Assembly (NCBI RefSeq): GCF_001281315.1
Contig: NZ_CP012477.1
Location: 62,001-126,000 of the forward strand
DNA: 64,000 nucleotides
DNA from: Arthrobacter sp. ERGS1:01
Lineage (GTDB): Bacteria > Actinomycetota > Actinomycetes > Actinomycetales > Micrococcaceae
Direction of reading: 5' to 3'
Part shown: piece after piece, positions 25,288-33,344 of the stretch
Layout: each line of letters starts with the position of its first letter
How positions within the stretch are numbered: the stretch's first letter is position 1
Position numbers and translations under genes: made by a program
Notes under the pieces: generated by a model
Told to the model about the DNA's origin: nothing
The model's database searches: none
The model's input: the letters and a program-made list of their open reading frames with translations, nothing else

Positions 25288-26085
25288 ATGGATCCAGCAA
25301 CAATAGCGGGCCTGGTCATTGCCTTTGGCGCCTTGTTCGGCATGATCACCCTTGAGGGATCCTCGATTGCCAGCATCACCTTGCCCGCACCCATGCTCCT
25401 GGTCCTGGTGGGCACCGTGGCGGTCGGCATGGCGGGGTCAACGCTGAAGGACTTCGTGCACGCCGTGAAGGCGCTGCCCAAGGCGTTCACGGGCAAGCCG
25501 CCCAAGCCGGCCGAAAGCATCGAGGCCGTGGTGGCGCTGGCCGACAAGGCCCGCCGCGAGGGCCTGCTGTCGCTGGAGGCCTCCGCCATGGAAACCAAGG
25601 ACCCCTTCCTGCGGAACGCGCTGCAAAACATTGCCGACGGCACCGACGGCGAGGACCTCCGGGACCTGCTCGACGACGCCGTCGAGGCCAAGATCAAAAG
25701 CGACCATACGGCGTCGAAGTTCTTCATGGCGCTGGGCGGCTACGCACCCACCGTGGGGATCATCGGCACCGTCGTGTCGCTGACCCACGTGCTGGAAAAC
25801 CTCTCCAACCCGGACAAGCTGGGCCCCATGATCGCTGCCGCCTTCGTGGCTACCCTGTGGGGCCTGCTGTCCGCAAACTTCATCTGGCTGCCCATCGGCT
25901 CGCGCCTGGCCCGGCTGTCCGAACTGGAAGTTGACGCCATGACGCTGGTCATGGAGGGTGTGCTGGCCGTGCAGGCGGGTTCGCAGCCGTCCCTGCTGCG
26001 TGAGCGGCTCACGGCCATGGTTCCGGAATACCGGCAGCAGGCCGTGAAGGGTTCCGAGCGGGCCGAAAGCAAAAAAGCGGCATGA
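25288..26085 (+). CDS. motA: MotA, flagellar stator subunit
   Basis: Stator membrane protein of 265 aa with four predicted helices, two near the N-terminus (residues ~5-50) and two around 150-200. The family segment GGYAPTVGIIGTVVSLTHVLENLSNPDKLGPMIAAAFVATLWGLLSANFIWLPI holds the conserved Pro/Gly that flank the proton path. The cytoplasmic loop between helices 2 and 3 carries the charged residues that contact FliG. It overlaps motB by 4 bp. Confidence 0.95.
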   Translation: MDPATIAGLVIAFGALFGMITLEGSSIASITLPAPMLLVLVGTVAVGMAGSTLKDFVHAVKALPKAFTGKPPKPAESIEAVVALADKARREGLLSLEASAMETKDPFLRNALQNIADGTDGEDLRDLLDDAVEAKIKSDHTASKFFMALGGYAPTVGIIGTVVSLTHVLENLSNPDKLGPMIAAAFVATLWGLLSANFIWLPIGSRLARLSELEVDAMTLVMEGVLAVQAGSQPSLLRERLTAMVPEYRQQAVKGSERAESKKAA

Positions 26086-26894
26086 GCGGTTCGGGCAGGC
26101 GCGGGCGCAAGCGGAGGGGAAAGCCGGCCGACAGCCACCCCGACGAACGCTGGATGGCGTCCTATATGGACATGGTGACCGTGCTGATGTGCATGTTCAT
26201 CGTCCTCTACGCGATGTCCACGGTTGACCAGGACAAGTTCGTGAAGCTGCGCGACTCCTTCGCCACCGGTTACGGACAGGTCCAGGTGGGCAAGGTCGAT
26301 ACCGCCAGCGGCATTGTGGTGCCGCCCAAGGACGTGGGCAAGAAGGGCGCGCTGTCCAAATCCCCGTATGACCTGGCCGTGGCCGAGGTCAACAAGCTCA
26401 GCGCACTTCAGGAAACCATGCGGAAGCGCCTGGACGAGAAGGGCCTGTCCGCCAACGTCGCCTTCCAGATTGACCAGCGCGGACTGAGCGTGAAGCTTGT
26501 GGGTTCGCAATCGTTCTTCCAGCCCGACAGCCCCGCACTGTCCGACCGTGCCACCGAGGTGCTGAACGTGATCGGCCCCGTACTGGTTGCCTCCGGCCTG
26601 GAAGTGTCGGTGGAGGGGCACGCGGCCAACGCCATCACCAACTACCCGTCGGTGTGGGAGCTGTCCGCCGAGCGCGCCGTCGGCGTGGTGCGCTACCTGG
26701 TGGAACACCGGAAAATGCCCGAGGGAAAGATCGGGGCCATCGGCTACGGCTCCTCCCGGTCCGTCAATGACAACTCCACCGAGGCGCTGCGCGAGCTCAA
26801 CCGCAGGGTGGACATCGTGGTGCTCTCCAACCAGCCCGACCAAGTCAGGGCCCTGATCCCGGACGCGTTGAAGGCAAGGACGGCTTCTTCCTAG
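26082..26894 (+). CDS. motB: MotB, flagellar stator subunit with OmpA-like domain
   Basis: Protein of 270 aa: a basic N-terminus, one transmembrane helix (residues ~31-45) preceded by the essential ion-carrying Asp at residue 30 (ASYMDMVTVLMCMFIVLYAMST), a linker, and a peptidoglycan-binding OmpA-like domain (VEGHAANAITNYPSVWELSAERAVGVVRYLVEHRKMPEGKIGAIGYGSSRSVNDNSTEALRELNRRVDIVV). It anchors the stator to the wall. Whether H+ or Na+ is used cannot be told here. fliL, which often follows motB, is absent. Confidence 0.94.
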   Translation: MSGSGRRGRKRRGKPADSHPDERWMASYMDMVTVLMCMFIVLYAMSTVDQDKFVKLRDSFATGYGQVQVGKVDTASGIVVPPKDVGKKGALSKSPYDLAVAEVNKLSALQETMRKRLDEKGLSANVAFQIDQRGLSVKLVGSQSFFQPDSPALSDRATEVLNVIGPVLVASGLEVSVEGHAANAITNYPSVWELSAERAVGVVRYLVEHRKMPEGKIGAIGYGSSRSVNDNSTEALRELNRRVDIVVLSNQPDQVRALIPDALKARTASS

Positions 26895-26989
26895 CGGTTT
26901 GCGGGGAGGCGCGGCCGGTGCTTGCGCGCCGAGCCGCGGGCGTGGTAATTTTCGATTGACCGTGATCAATCTGCAGGAGGTGATACCCA

Positions 26990-27043
26990 ATGAACGCAGT
27001 ATCAGCAATGGGTGCTCCCTGCAGTGCACGACTGCGCGACTGA
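26990..27043 (+). CDS. Possible 17-residue leader peptide upstream of the patatin gene
   Basis: A short frame of 17 codons (MNAVSAMGAPCSARLRD) begins 9 bp after AGGAGGTGA (26975-26983), an almost full anti-Shine-Dalgarno match and one of the best ribosome-binding sites in the window. It ends 52 bp before the patatin-like start. A small inverted repeat (GATTGA / TCAATC) lies at 26954-26971, just upstream. Such a strong site ahead of so short a frame suggests a leader peptide or small protein, but coding is not proved. Confidence 0.4.
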   Translation: MNAVSAMGAPCSARLRD

Positions 27044-27095
27044 GTTAGTCGCCCCCGGGAGCCCCCGAAAACGCAATTCGCGAAGGGCTACTCCC

Positions 27096-28013
27096 ATGAA
27101 CACAACACCTTTTTCAACCCCGCACGCATCCCCGACGACGGCGCCCAAGCGGGCCTTGGTCCTCGGCGGCGGCGGATCCACGGGCAATGCATGGCTGATC
27201 GGCGTCATCGCCGGCCTCTTCGAGGCCGGCCTGGACGTGACCGCCGCCGAGCTCACCATCGGAACCTCGGCGGGATCAACCGCCGCGGCCCAGATCGCCG
27301 GTACCAGCCCCACCGAGCTGTATGCCAGCATCCTTGACGCGACTCCCCAGCAACGGGCGGGCCAGCTCGGACCCGGTCCCGGCAGGCCGGTGGTCAACCA
27401 CCTGGAGCGGATCAACAAGATCATCGCCGCTTCGCAGGATGTGGCGGACATGCGCCGGAGGCTGGGCGCGGCGGCACTCAAGATGGAGGCGGCCTCGGAC
27501 GGCTCCTGGTCAAGCAATTGGCACGCCACCGTCGCGGCCCGGATTCCCGGCCAGACCTGGCCGGAACGGGACGTGCTGATCACGGCGGTTGACGCCAATA
27601 CCGGCGAACCGGCCGTGTTCGACCGCCACGGCGGCGTCGACCTGGTGGACGCCATCGCCGCCAGCTGTTCCAGCGGCATGCCCTACCGGATCGGGGACAA
27701 CCGCTACCTCGACGGCGGTTACCGGAGCAATGCCGAGAACGCCGATCTGGCCGCCGGCTACGAGCGGGTGCTGGTGCTCTCACCCTTCGGCGGCAGGTCA
27801 CTGCATCCGGCGGCGTGGGGCACACATTTGGCAACACAGCTCGAGGAACTACGCAAGGGCGGCAGCCGGGTCGAGACGATCTACCCGGACAATGCCTCCG
27901 AGAACCTGTTCGGCCCCCGCGGGATGGACCTGTCGCTGCGACCGCCCGCCGCCAGGGCCGGATACGAACAGGGCATGGCCCGCGCCGGCCAGCTCGCCGA
28001 GTTCTGGGGCTGA
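27096..28013 (+). CDS. Patatin-like phospholipase inside the flagellar island
   Basis: Putative acyl hydrolase of 305 aa. The patatin oxyanion motif is LGGGGSTGNAW (residues ~23-33), the nucleophile elbow is GTSAG with Ser58, and the second catalytic residue is Asp206 in YLDGGYRSN. These form the Ser-Asp dyad of the RssA/YlbK branch. ATG 27096 follows CGAAGGG. No signal peptide is seen, so it is probably cytoplasmic. It lies between motB and fliM, where fliL would be expected, and has no known flagellar role; it is bounded by a short leader on the left and a tandem repeat and hairpin on the right, so it may be a separate unit inserted into the island. Confidence 0.85.
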   Translation: MNTTPFSTPHASPTTAPKRALVLGGGGSTGNAWLIGVIAGLFEAGLDVTAAELTIGTSAGSTAAAQIAGTSPTELYASILDATPQQRAGQLGPGPGRPVVNHLERINKIIAASQDVADMRRRLGAAALKMEAASDGSWSSNWHATVAARIPGQTWPERDVLITAVDANTGEPAVFDRHGGVDLVDAIAASCSSGMPYRIGDNRYLDGGYRSNAENADLAAGYERVLVLSPFGGRSLHPAAWGTHLATQLEELRKGGSRVETIYPDNASENLFGPRGMDLSLRPPAARAGYEQGMARAGQLAEFWG

Positions 28014-28025
28014 CGGCACCTTCGG

Positions 28026-28060
28026 CTGAACTGAACTGAACTGAACTGGGCTGAACTGAG
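28026..28060. repeat. CTGAA pentanucleotide repeat
   Basis: Four perfect tandem copies of CTGAA (28026-28045), then a degenerate continuation (CTGGG, CTGAA, CTGAG). It begins 12 bp after the patatin stop. Confidence 0.8.
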
Positions 28061-28080
28061 CCGAACCGAGTTGAGCCGTC

Positions 28081-28120
28081 CGGGACCGGGTGCTTGCCAA
28101 TAGGCAAATGCCTGGTCCCG
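28081..28120 (+). terminator. Hairpin upstream of the fliM promoter
   Basis: Outer stem CGGGACCGGG / CCTGGTCCCG (one G-T pair), a 3-nt internal loop on each side, an inner stem TTGCC / GGCAA and the loop AATA. It probably terminates the patatin transcript before the fliM promoter. Confidence 0.6.
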
Positions 28121-28171
28121 GCTGCCGGGGAGCCGGGACCGGCGTCCGTAAAAACAAAAACAATTTCTTTC

Positions 28172-28198
28172 TAACGGATCCGCCCAGCCTGCCGATAG
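28172..28198 (+). promoter_or_regulatory. Sigma-28-type promoter of the fliM operon
   Basis: TAAC at 28172-28175, 15 bp, GCCGATAG at 28191-28198. The start of transcription expected near 28205 is almost at the fliM ATG (28207), so the message may be leaderless. Confidence 0.83.
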
Positions 28199-28206
28199 TG
28201 ACGGAT

Positions 28207-29115
28207 ATGCCCGCACTCTCGCAACAATCACCGCTGCCCTCTGCCCGGGCCCACAAGGTGGTTGAGGCGTACGATTTCCGGCGCCCCACAACCCTCGCCC
28301 GCGAGCACAGCCGGGTCCTGGAGCTGGCGTTTGAAACGTTCGCCCGGCAGTGGGGGACACAGCTGGGTGCCAAGATCCGGGCAGGATCCACGGTGGTGAC
28401 CGAACAGGTCACCATGGCAACCTACGACGAATACGCCGCCTCCCTGCCCTCCTCAACCGCCATGGTGCTGTGCACGTTGGCCGGCCAGGAAGCCCGCGGC
28501 GTCATCCAGTTCCCGTCCGAGGCGGCCCTGTTCTGGGTCACCCGCATGCTGGGCGGCGCCTCGAACGCCCCCATCCCGGACCGCAAGTTCACCCAAATCG
28601 AGCACGCCCTCGTCAAGCGCCTGGTGGATGACACGCTGGAGGACCTGCGCTACTCCTTCGGGTCCCTGCTGGACGAGGTTCCCACGGTGGACGGCATCCA
28701 CTTCAACTCCCAATTTGCCCAGGCCGCGGCCACGAACACCCTCATGATCGTTGCCGTGTTCACGATCCGCGTCGGTGAACGCAACTGGCGCGCCACGGTG
28801 GCCCTGCCCGCCGAGGTGCTGGTGCAGCAACTGGGCAACAGCAACCCCGTCAGCGATCCCGCGGCGGCCCCGGCCCAGCTGCGCGCCCAGATCGGCCACG
28901 TCCCCGTGGACGTGGCACTCGCGCTGACCCCCGTGCCCGTCACCCCCGAAACCATCCTGAACCTGGTGGTCGGGGACGTCCTGCCGCTTCCGCACCCCGT
29001 GGCCAGGCCGTTCGACCTGACCCTGGGCGGCAAGCCGATCGCCCGCGCCATCGGCGTCACGCACGGGTCCCGCCGGGCCGGGCAAATTGTCACAACCGAG
29101 GAGACACACCCATGA
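28207..29115 (+). CDS. fliM: FliM, motor switch protein
   Basis: C-ring protein of 302 aa. The middle CheC-like domain begins at AYDFRRPTTLAREHSRVLELAFETFARQW, and the C-terminal SpoA domain is VPVDVALALTPVPVTPETILNLVVGDVLPLPHP. The short N-terminus (MPALSQQSPLPSARAHKVV) does not contain the EIDALL-type peptide that binds phosphorylated CheY in most species. ATG 28207 has no ribosome-binding site and lies 9 bp after a sigma-28 -10 box; a GTG at 28258 is the only nearby alternative. First gene of the fliM-csrA run. Confidence 0.9.
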   Translation: MPALSQQSPLPSARAHKVVEAYDFRRPTTLAREHSRVLELAFETFARQWGTQLGAKIRAGSTVVTEQVTMATYDEYAASLPSSTAMVLCTLAGQEARGVIQFPSEAALFWVTRMLGGASNAPIPDRKFTQIEHALVKRLVDDTLEDLRYSFGSLLDEVPTVDGIHFNSQFAQAAATNTLMIVAVFTIRVGERNWRATVALPAEVLVQQLGNSNPVSDPAAAPAQLRAQIGHVPVDVALALTPVPVTPETILNLVVGDVLPLPHPVARPFDLTLGGKPIARAIGVTHGSRRAGQIVTTEETHP

Positions 29116-29810
29116 CCACACCCCAGGCCTCAGCGGCGGCTTCCGCACTCGCGGCCCTCCTGCCGTCCCCGTCGCCGCTGGAAACCACGCAACAGCCGTC
29201 CGGTTCCGCGCCGTCGGGCACCGTCGGGGTGGGCGTGGACTTTGTTGGCGCCGTCTCCGCCGAACTGGCCCTGGTGCTGTCCGCCCGCGCCGAGGCCGGC
29301 GTCCGCGCCGCCGGCGGCACCGGAACGGTGGCCCTGGCCGACGTCCTGCGCCCCGCCTTTGAGGCCGCCACGGCCGAATTTGGTTCCGGCGTGCTCGGCG
29401 AGGTCTCCGAGCGCGACGCCGCCGCCCTGTTCGCGGACCCCGAGGCCGCGATCTTCACTTTCACCGACGCCGGCAACGGCGCCGCGGGCCAGGAGCCTTT
29501 CGCGTCGCTTGCCCTGCGAATCCGGCAGCCGGCCGGCAGCGGCCACACCGAGCTGACCGCACACAAGCTGGGCCGCATCCACGACGTGGAAATGGCGCTT
29601 TCCGTGGTGATCGGGCGGACCCGCATGAGCGTTGCCAACGTGCTGGGCCTTGAGCCGGGCAACGTGGTGGACCTTGACCGGTCCGCCGGCTCGCCAGCCG
29701 ACGTGCTGCTCAACGGCCGCCTCATCGCCCATGGCGAGGTAGTGGTGGTGGACCAGGACTATGCCGTACGCATCACGAAGATCCTGGACACCGCAGAGAC
29801 GGTTGGCTAG
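29112..29810 (+). CDS. fliN: FliN, motor switch protein with a long N-terminal extension
   Basis: Protein of 232 aa, longer than the usual FliN (~110-140 aa). Only the last ~80 residues (RIHDVEMALSVVIGRTRMSVANVLGLEPGNVVDLDRSAGSPADVLLNGRLIAHGEVVVVDQDYAVRITKI) form the SpoA/FliN domain. The first ~150 residues are Ala-rich and helical. They resemble the position of the CheC-like part of FliY, but the phosphatase motif D/S-x3-E-x2-N is not seen. It overlaps fliM by 4 bp. Confidence 0.9.
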   Translation: MTTPQASAAASALAALLPSPSPLETTQQPSGSAPSGTVGVGVDFVGAVSAELALVLSARAEAGVRAAGGTGTVALADVLRPAFEAATAEFGSGVLGEVSERDAAALFADPEAAIFTFTDAGNGAAGQEPFASLALRIRQPAGSGHTELTAHKLGRIHDVEMALSVVIGRTRMSVANVLGLEPGNVVDLDRSAGSPADVLLNGRLIAHGEVVVVDQDYAVRITKILDTAETVG

Positions 29811-30275
29811 ATGGACACATTCCTCCTGGTGCTGCGGGTGGGACTGTCCCTCACGGTTGTGGCCGTCCTTTTGTGGATGGCGCAAAAGCGGTTCGCCAAG
29901 GCCGGGCACCACGGCGAAAAGTCGGCGGTCGACGTGATCGGCCGGCGCAACCTGGGACAGAAGGCTTCCGTGGTGGTGGTTGAATCCGCCGGCCAGCGGT
30001 TCCTGCTCGGGGTCACCGAGCACTCCGTCAACGTCCTGCACACCTCCGACGCGCCGGAAGCGGCGGTCTGGGACGGGGAGCCGGCCGAGGGCACAGACCC
30101 CGAGTTTGCGCTGGTCCTGCAACAGGCCGGCGAACCCGGCCTGCGCCGCGAGGCCGCGGCCCGGCGGCCGCGGCACGCCCCCTCCCCGGATTCCGGACCC
30201 CTGCACGGGACCATCTTTGCCCCGAGCACGTGGGCGCAGGCCGGTGCGGCGGTTCGCAAGGGCCTGAATCTGTGA
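29811..30275 (+). CDS. fliO: FliO-like flagellar biosynthesis protein
   Basis: Protein of 154 aa with one N-terminal membrane helix (FLLVLRVGLSLTVVAVLLWMA) and a cytoplasmic domain (VIGRRNLGQKASVVVVESAGQRFLLGVTEHSVNVLH) with the FliO pattern. FliO helps assemble the FliP ring of the export gate. Directly follows fliN; the stop codon overlaps the fliP start. Confidence 0.87.
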   Translation: MDTFLLVLRVGLSLTVVAVLLWMAQKRFAKAGHHGEKSAVDVIGRRNLGQKASVVVVESAGQRFLLGVTEHSVNVLHTSDAPEAAVWDGEPAEGTDPEFALVLQQAGEPGLRREAAARRPRHAPSPDSGPLHGTIFAPSTWAQAGAAVRKGLNL

Positions 30276-31135
30276 CAACCGCATTCCGGCACCCGCGCAG
30301 CTGGGCGCAGGCCGCCGTCGTCGTGCTCCTGGTCCTGGCCGCCCTCTACGCCCTGAGCATGCTCACGGCGGCGCCGTCGCACGCCCTCGCGCCCTTTGCC
30401 CCGGGCGACCCGACACCGCCCACCGACCCGACCGCGCCCGTGGACCCCGAAAACCCCGGCACGGGCGGCGTGAACATCAACATCAACGGGCTCGGCGGTA
30501 CCCCCAGCTCATCCATCGTCACGCTGCTGGCCGTGACGCTGCTGTCCGTGGCGCCGGCGCTGCTGCTGATGATGACGTCCTTCACGAAGATCTTCGTGGT
30601 GCTCGCCATGACCCGCAACGCGATCGGCCTGCCCACCGTGCCGCCCAACCAGGTGCTGGCCGGGCTGGCCCTGTTCCTGTCCCTGTTCATCATGTCGCCC
30701 ACCCTGGTGGACATCAACAACACGGCCGTGCAGCCGTTCCTCAACGGCACGATCGACGTCAACAAGGCCTTCGACCTGGCCGGCGGTCCGCTGCGGCACT
30801 TCATGCTCCCGCTCACCCGGGAGGAGGACATCGCCCTGATGACCCGGGCCGCGAACCGGGACAACCCGGCCTCACCGGCCGCCGTGCCCATGCTCACGCT
30901 GATCCCGGCGTTCATGATTTCCGAGCTGCGCAGCGCCTTCATCATCGGCTTCGTCATCTTCATCCCGTTTTTGATCATCGACCTGGTGGTCTCCTCGGCG
31001 CTGATGTCCATGGGCATGATGATGCTCCCGCCGGTCATGATCTCGCTGCCGTTCAAGATCCTGCTGTTCATCCTGGTGGACGGTTGGGGACTGATCATCA
31101 CCTCGCTGATCCAAAGTTATGCGGGCAGTCCATGA
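30272..31135 (+). CDS. fliP: FliP, flagellar export gate protein
   Basis: Export gate subunit of 287 aa. It has an N-terminal signal-type helix (AAVVVLLVLAALYALSMLTAAPSHA), a short Pro-rich periplasmic stretch, then the FliP core (LLLMMTSFTKIFVVLAMTRNAIGLPTVPPNQVLAGLALFLSLFIMSP and FMISELRSAFIIGFVIFIPFLIIDLVVSSALMSMGMMMLPP). The start is GTG 30272, sharing bases with the fliO stop; the upstream in-frame ATG 30230 lies inside fliO and is not family-like. Confidence 0.95.
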   Translation: MTTAFRHPRSWAQAAVVVLLVLAALYALSMLTAAPSHALAPFAPGDPTPPTDPTAPVDPENPGTGGVNININGLGGTPSSSIVTLLAVTLLSVAPALLLMMTSFTKIFVVLAMTRNAIGLPTVPPNQVLAGLALFLSLFIMSPTLVDINNTAVQPFLNGTIDVNKAFDLAGGPLRHFMLPLTREEDIALMTRAANRDNPASPAAVPMLTLIPAFMISELRSAFIIGFVIFIPFLIIDLVVSSALMSMGMMMLPPVMISLPFKILLFILVDGWGLIITSLIQSYAGSP

Positions 31136-31404
31136 ACACCGCCGAAGTCCTGAACATTGCCGTCCAGGCCCTGTGGGTGGCGGCAAAACTGTGCGCGCCC
31201 ATCCTGCTCACGGCCCTCGTGGTGGGCTTTGCCGTGTCCCTGCTCCAATCCATCACCCAAATCCAGGAAGCCACGCTGTCCTTCGTGCCCAAGGCGGTGG
31301 GCGTTGTCCTGGCCCTGGTGATCGCCGGGCACTGGATGATCACCGAGATTGTCACGTTCACCCACGATCTTTTCGCCAAAATCCCGTCCCTGCTGGCCGG
31401 CTAG
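31132..31404 (+). CDS. fliQ: FliQ, flagellar export gate protein
   Basis: Small membrane protein of 90 aa with two hydrophobic helices and the FliQ motif VSLLQSITQIQEATLSFVPK. It forms the gate with FliP and FliR. Starts at ATG 31132, overlapping the fliP stop. Confidence 0.95.
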   Translation: MNTAEVLNIAVQALWVAAKLCAPILLTALVVGFAVSLLQSITQIQEATLSFVPKAVGVVLALVIAGHWMITEIVTFTHDLFAKIPSLLAG

Positions 31405-31413
31405 GCACGGTCC

Positions 31414-32181
31414 ATGAACATCCCCGTGGACATGGCCTGGCTGGAGGCGGCACTGCTGGCGGTGGTGCGGACCACCGCCTTCATCGTCATTGCCCCGCCG
31501 TTTTCCTACAACGCCTTCCCGCTGCGCATCAAGGGCATGCTGGCGCTGGGCCTTGGCCTGGCCATGACGAGCCGGGTTGCGGTGGGGCACCAGGAAAGCG
31601 GCACGGGCGAATTCGTGGTCTCGGTATTGATGGAGATCATCACGGGCGCGGCCCTGGGCTTCCTGGTCTACCTGGTGTTTGCCACGGTGCAGTCCGCCGG
31701 TTCACTGATTGACCTCTTCGGCGGTTTTTCCATGGCGCAGGCGTTCGATCCCCAGGCCATGGTCAACGGCGCCCAATTCACCCGGCTGTTCCAAATGACG
31801 GCGCTGGCGCTCCTTTTCGCCTCCGACGGCTACCAGCTGATCATTGGCGGCCTGGCCAGGTCGTTCGACGCCGTGCCGCTGGGCGGGGCGCTCGACCTCA
31901 CCCACCCGGTCCAGACCATGGCGGGCTCGGTCATGGAAATGTTCATTGCCTCAGTACAAATTGCCGGGCCCCTGCTGGTGGTGTTGTTCCTGGCCGACGC
32001 CGGCCTGGGTCTGCTGACCCGGGTGGCCCCGGCGCTGAACGCCTTTGCGCTCGGGTTTCCGTTGAAGATCATGCTCACCCTGTCCCTGGGCGGGCTGGTC
32101 GTGATCGGCCTGGGCCCCAGGGTGGCCGCCCTGGTGACCACGGCCATGACCCGGTTGACGGAGGTGATCAGCGGTGGCTGA
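31414..32181 (+). CDS. fliR: FliR, flagellar export gate protein
   Basis: Membrane protein of 255 aa with five to six predicted helices. Family features include GMLALGLGLAMTSR, the SAGSLIDLFGGFSMAQAFDPQ loop and the C-terminal LGLLTRVAPALNAFALGFPLKIMLTL. Completes the FliPQR gate. Its end overlaps flhB by 8 bp. Confidence 0.95.
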   Translation: MNIPVDMAWLEAALLAVVRTTAFIVIAPPFSYNAFPLRIKGMLALGLGLAMTSRVAVGHQESGTGEFVVSVLMEIITGAALGFLVYLVFATVQSAGSLIDLFGGFSMAQAFDPQAMVNGAQFTRLFQMTALALLFASDGYQLIIGGLARSFDAVPLGGALDLTHPVQTMAGSVMEMFIASVQIAGPLLVVLFLADAGLGLLTRVAPALNAFALGFPLKIMLTLSLGGLVVIGLGPRVAALVTTAMTRLTEVISGG

Positions 32182-33289
32182 GGAACCCAGCGAAGAAAGA
32201 ACCGAGCAAGCCACCGACAAACGCATGCGGGAGGTGCGGGAAAAGGGTCAGCTGACCCGTTCCCAGGATCTGACCGCCTGGGTGGGCGTGGGTGCCGCGG
32301 CACTTATGATCCCCGGCGTCATCTCCGCCAGCGCCAATGCACTTTCGGACCAGATGTTCACGGTCACGGCCATGGTGCACCATCCCGACGCGAACACCGC
32401 GCTGAAGGCCATGGAATCGGCTTTTGGGTCCCTGGCGGGGATCCTCGGCATGCTGTTCGCCGCCGTCGTGGTGGCCGTGCTGGCCGCCGCCGCGCTCCAG
32501 GGCGGCATCCGCTTCAAGAAGTTCAAGCCCAAGTTCGAACAGTTCGACCTGCTCAAGGGCCTGAAGAACGTGGTGGGCAAGCAGGCGCTGTGGAACGGGG
32601 CCAAGGCGCTGCTGAAGACCGCCGTGGTGGGACTTGTCCTGTTCGTGGTCATCCAGGGGCTGACCGTCACGTTGCTGGGCGCCGGCGTGCTGCCCGTCTC
32701 GCAAATGCTGGCCACGGCCGGGCAGGGCCTGGTGCAGTTGATCCAGTACGCGGTGGGCGCGGGGCTGCTGCTTGCCGTCGCCGACGTGTTCGTGGTGTCC
32801 CGGCGCAACCGGAAGCGGACCCGGATGACCAAAAAGGAAGTCAAGGATGAGAACAAGAGCACCGACGGCGACCCCCTGATCAAGTCCGCCCGCCGGCAAC
32901 GCCAGCTGTCCATGGCCCGCAACCGCATGATGAGCGCGGTGGCGACGGCCGACGTCGTCCTCGTCAACCCGACCCACGTGGCGGTGGCGCTGCGCTACGA
33001 ACCCGGGAAGTCGGCGCCGCGTGTGGTGGCCAAGGGGGCGGACCGGATCGCCGCCCGCATCAGGGCCGAGGCCGAGGCGAAAAAGGTGCCCATGGTGCGG
33101 GACATTCCGCTGGCGCGGGCCCTGCACGGCTCCTGCGAGCTGGGCGCGGAAATTCCCGTGGACCTGTACAACCAGGTGGCGGCCGTGCTCGCGTTCGTCA
33201 TGGCCCTGAAGAAACGCGGTGGCGGGGCCGGGACCCACCAGATCCTGCCGGCCGGTTCGCCCATCCCGGCCGGGCTTGCCGCGGCCTGA
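32174..33289 (+). CDS. flhB: FlhB, export gate substrate-specificity switch
   Basis: Protein of 371 aa. It begins EEPSEERTEQATDKRMREVREKGQLTRSQDL, has four membrane helices and a cytoplasmic domain with the self-cleaving Asn-Pro-Thr-His at residues 265-268 (VLVNPTHVAVALRY). Cleavage after the Asn lets FliK switch export from hook to filament proteins. Starts at GTG 32174 within fliR. The C-terminus is extended by a Gly/Ala-rich tail. Confidence 0.96.
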   Translation: MAEEPSEERTEQATDKRMREVREKGQLTRSQDLTAWVGVGAAALMIPGVISASANALSDQMFTVTAMVHHPDANTALKAMESAFGSLAGILGMLFAAVVVAVLAAAALQGGIRFKKFKPKFEQFDLLKGLKNVVGKQALWNGAKALLKTAVVGLVLFVVIQGLTVTLLGAGVLPVSQMLATAGQGLVQLIQYAVGAGLLLAVADVFVVSRRNRKRTRMTKKEVKDENKSTDGDPLIKSARRQRQLSMARNRMMSAVATADVVLVNPTHVAVALRYEPGKSAPRVVAKGADRIAARIRAEAEAKKVPMVRDIPLARALHGSCELGAEIPVDLYNQVAAVLAFVMALKKRGGGAGTHQILPAGSPIPAGLAAA

Positions 33290-33344
33290 GGCCGCACCAC
33301 CCGCTTTCCCCCAACTTTTCCGTCAACCAGACTAAGGACCCGCC

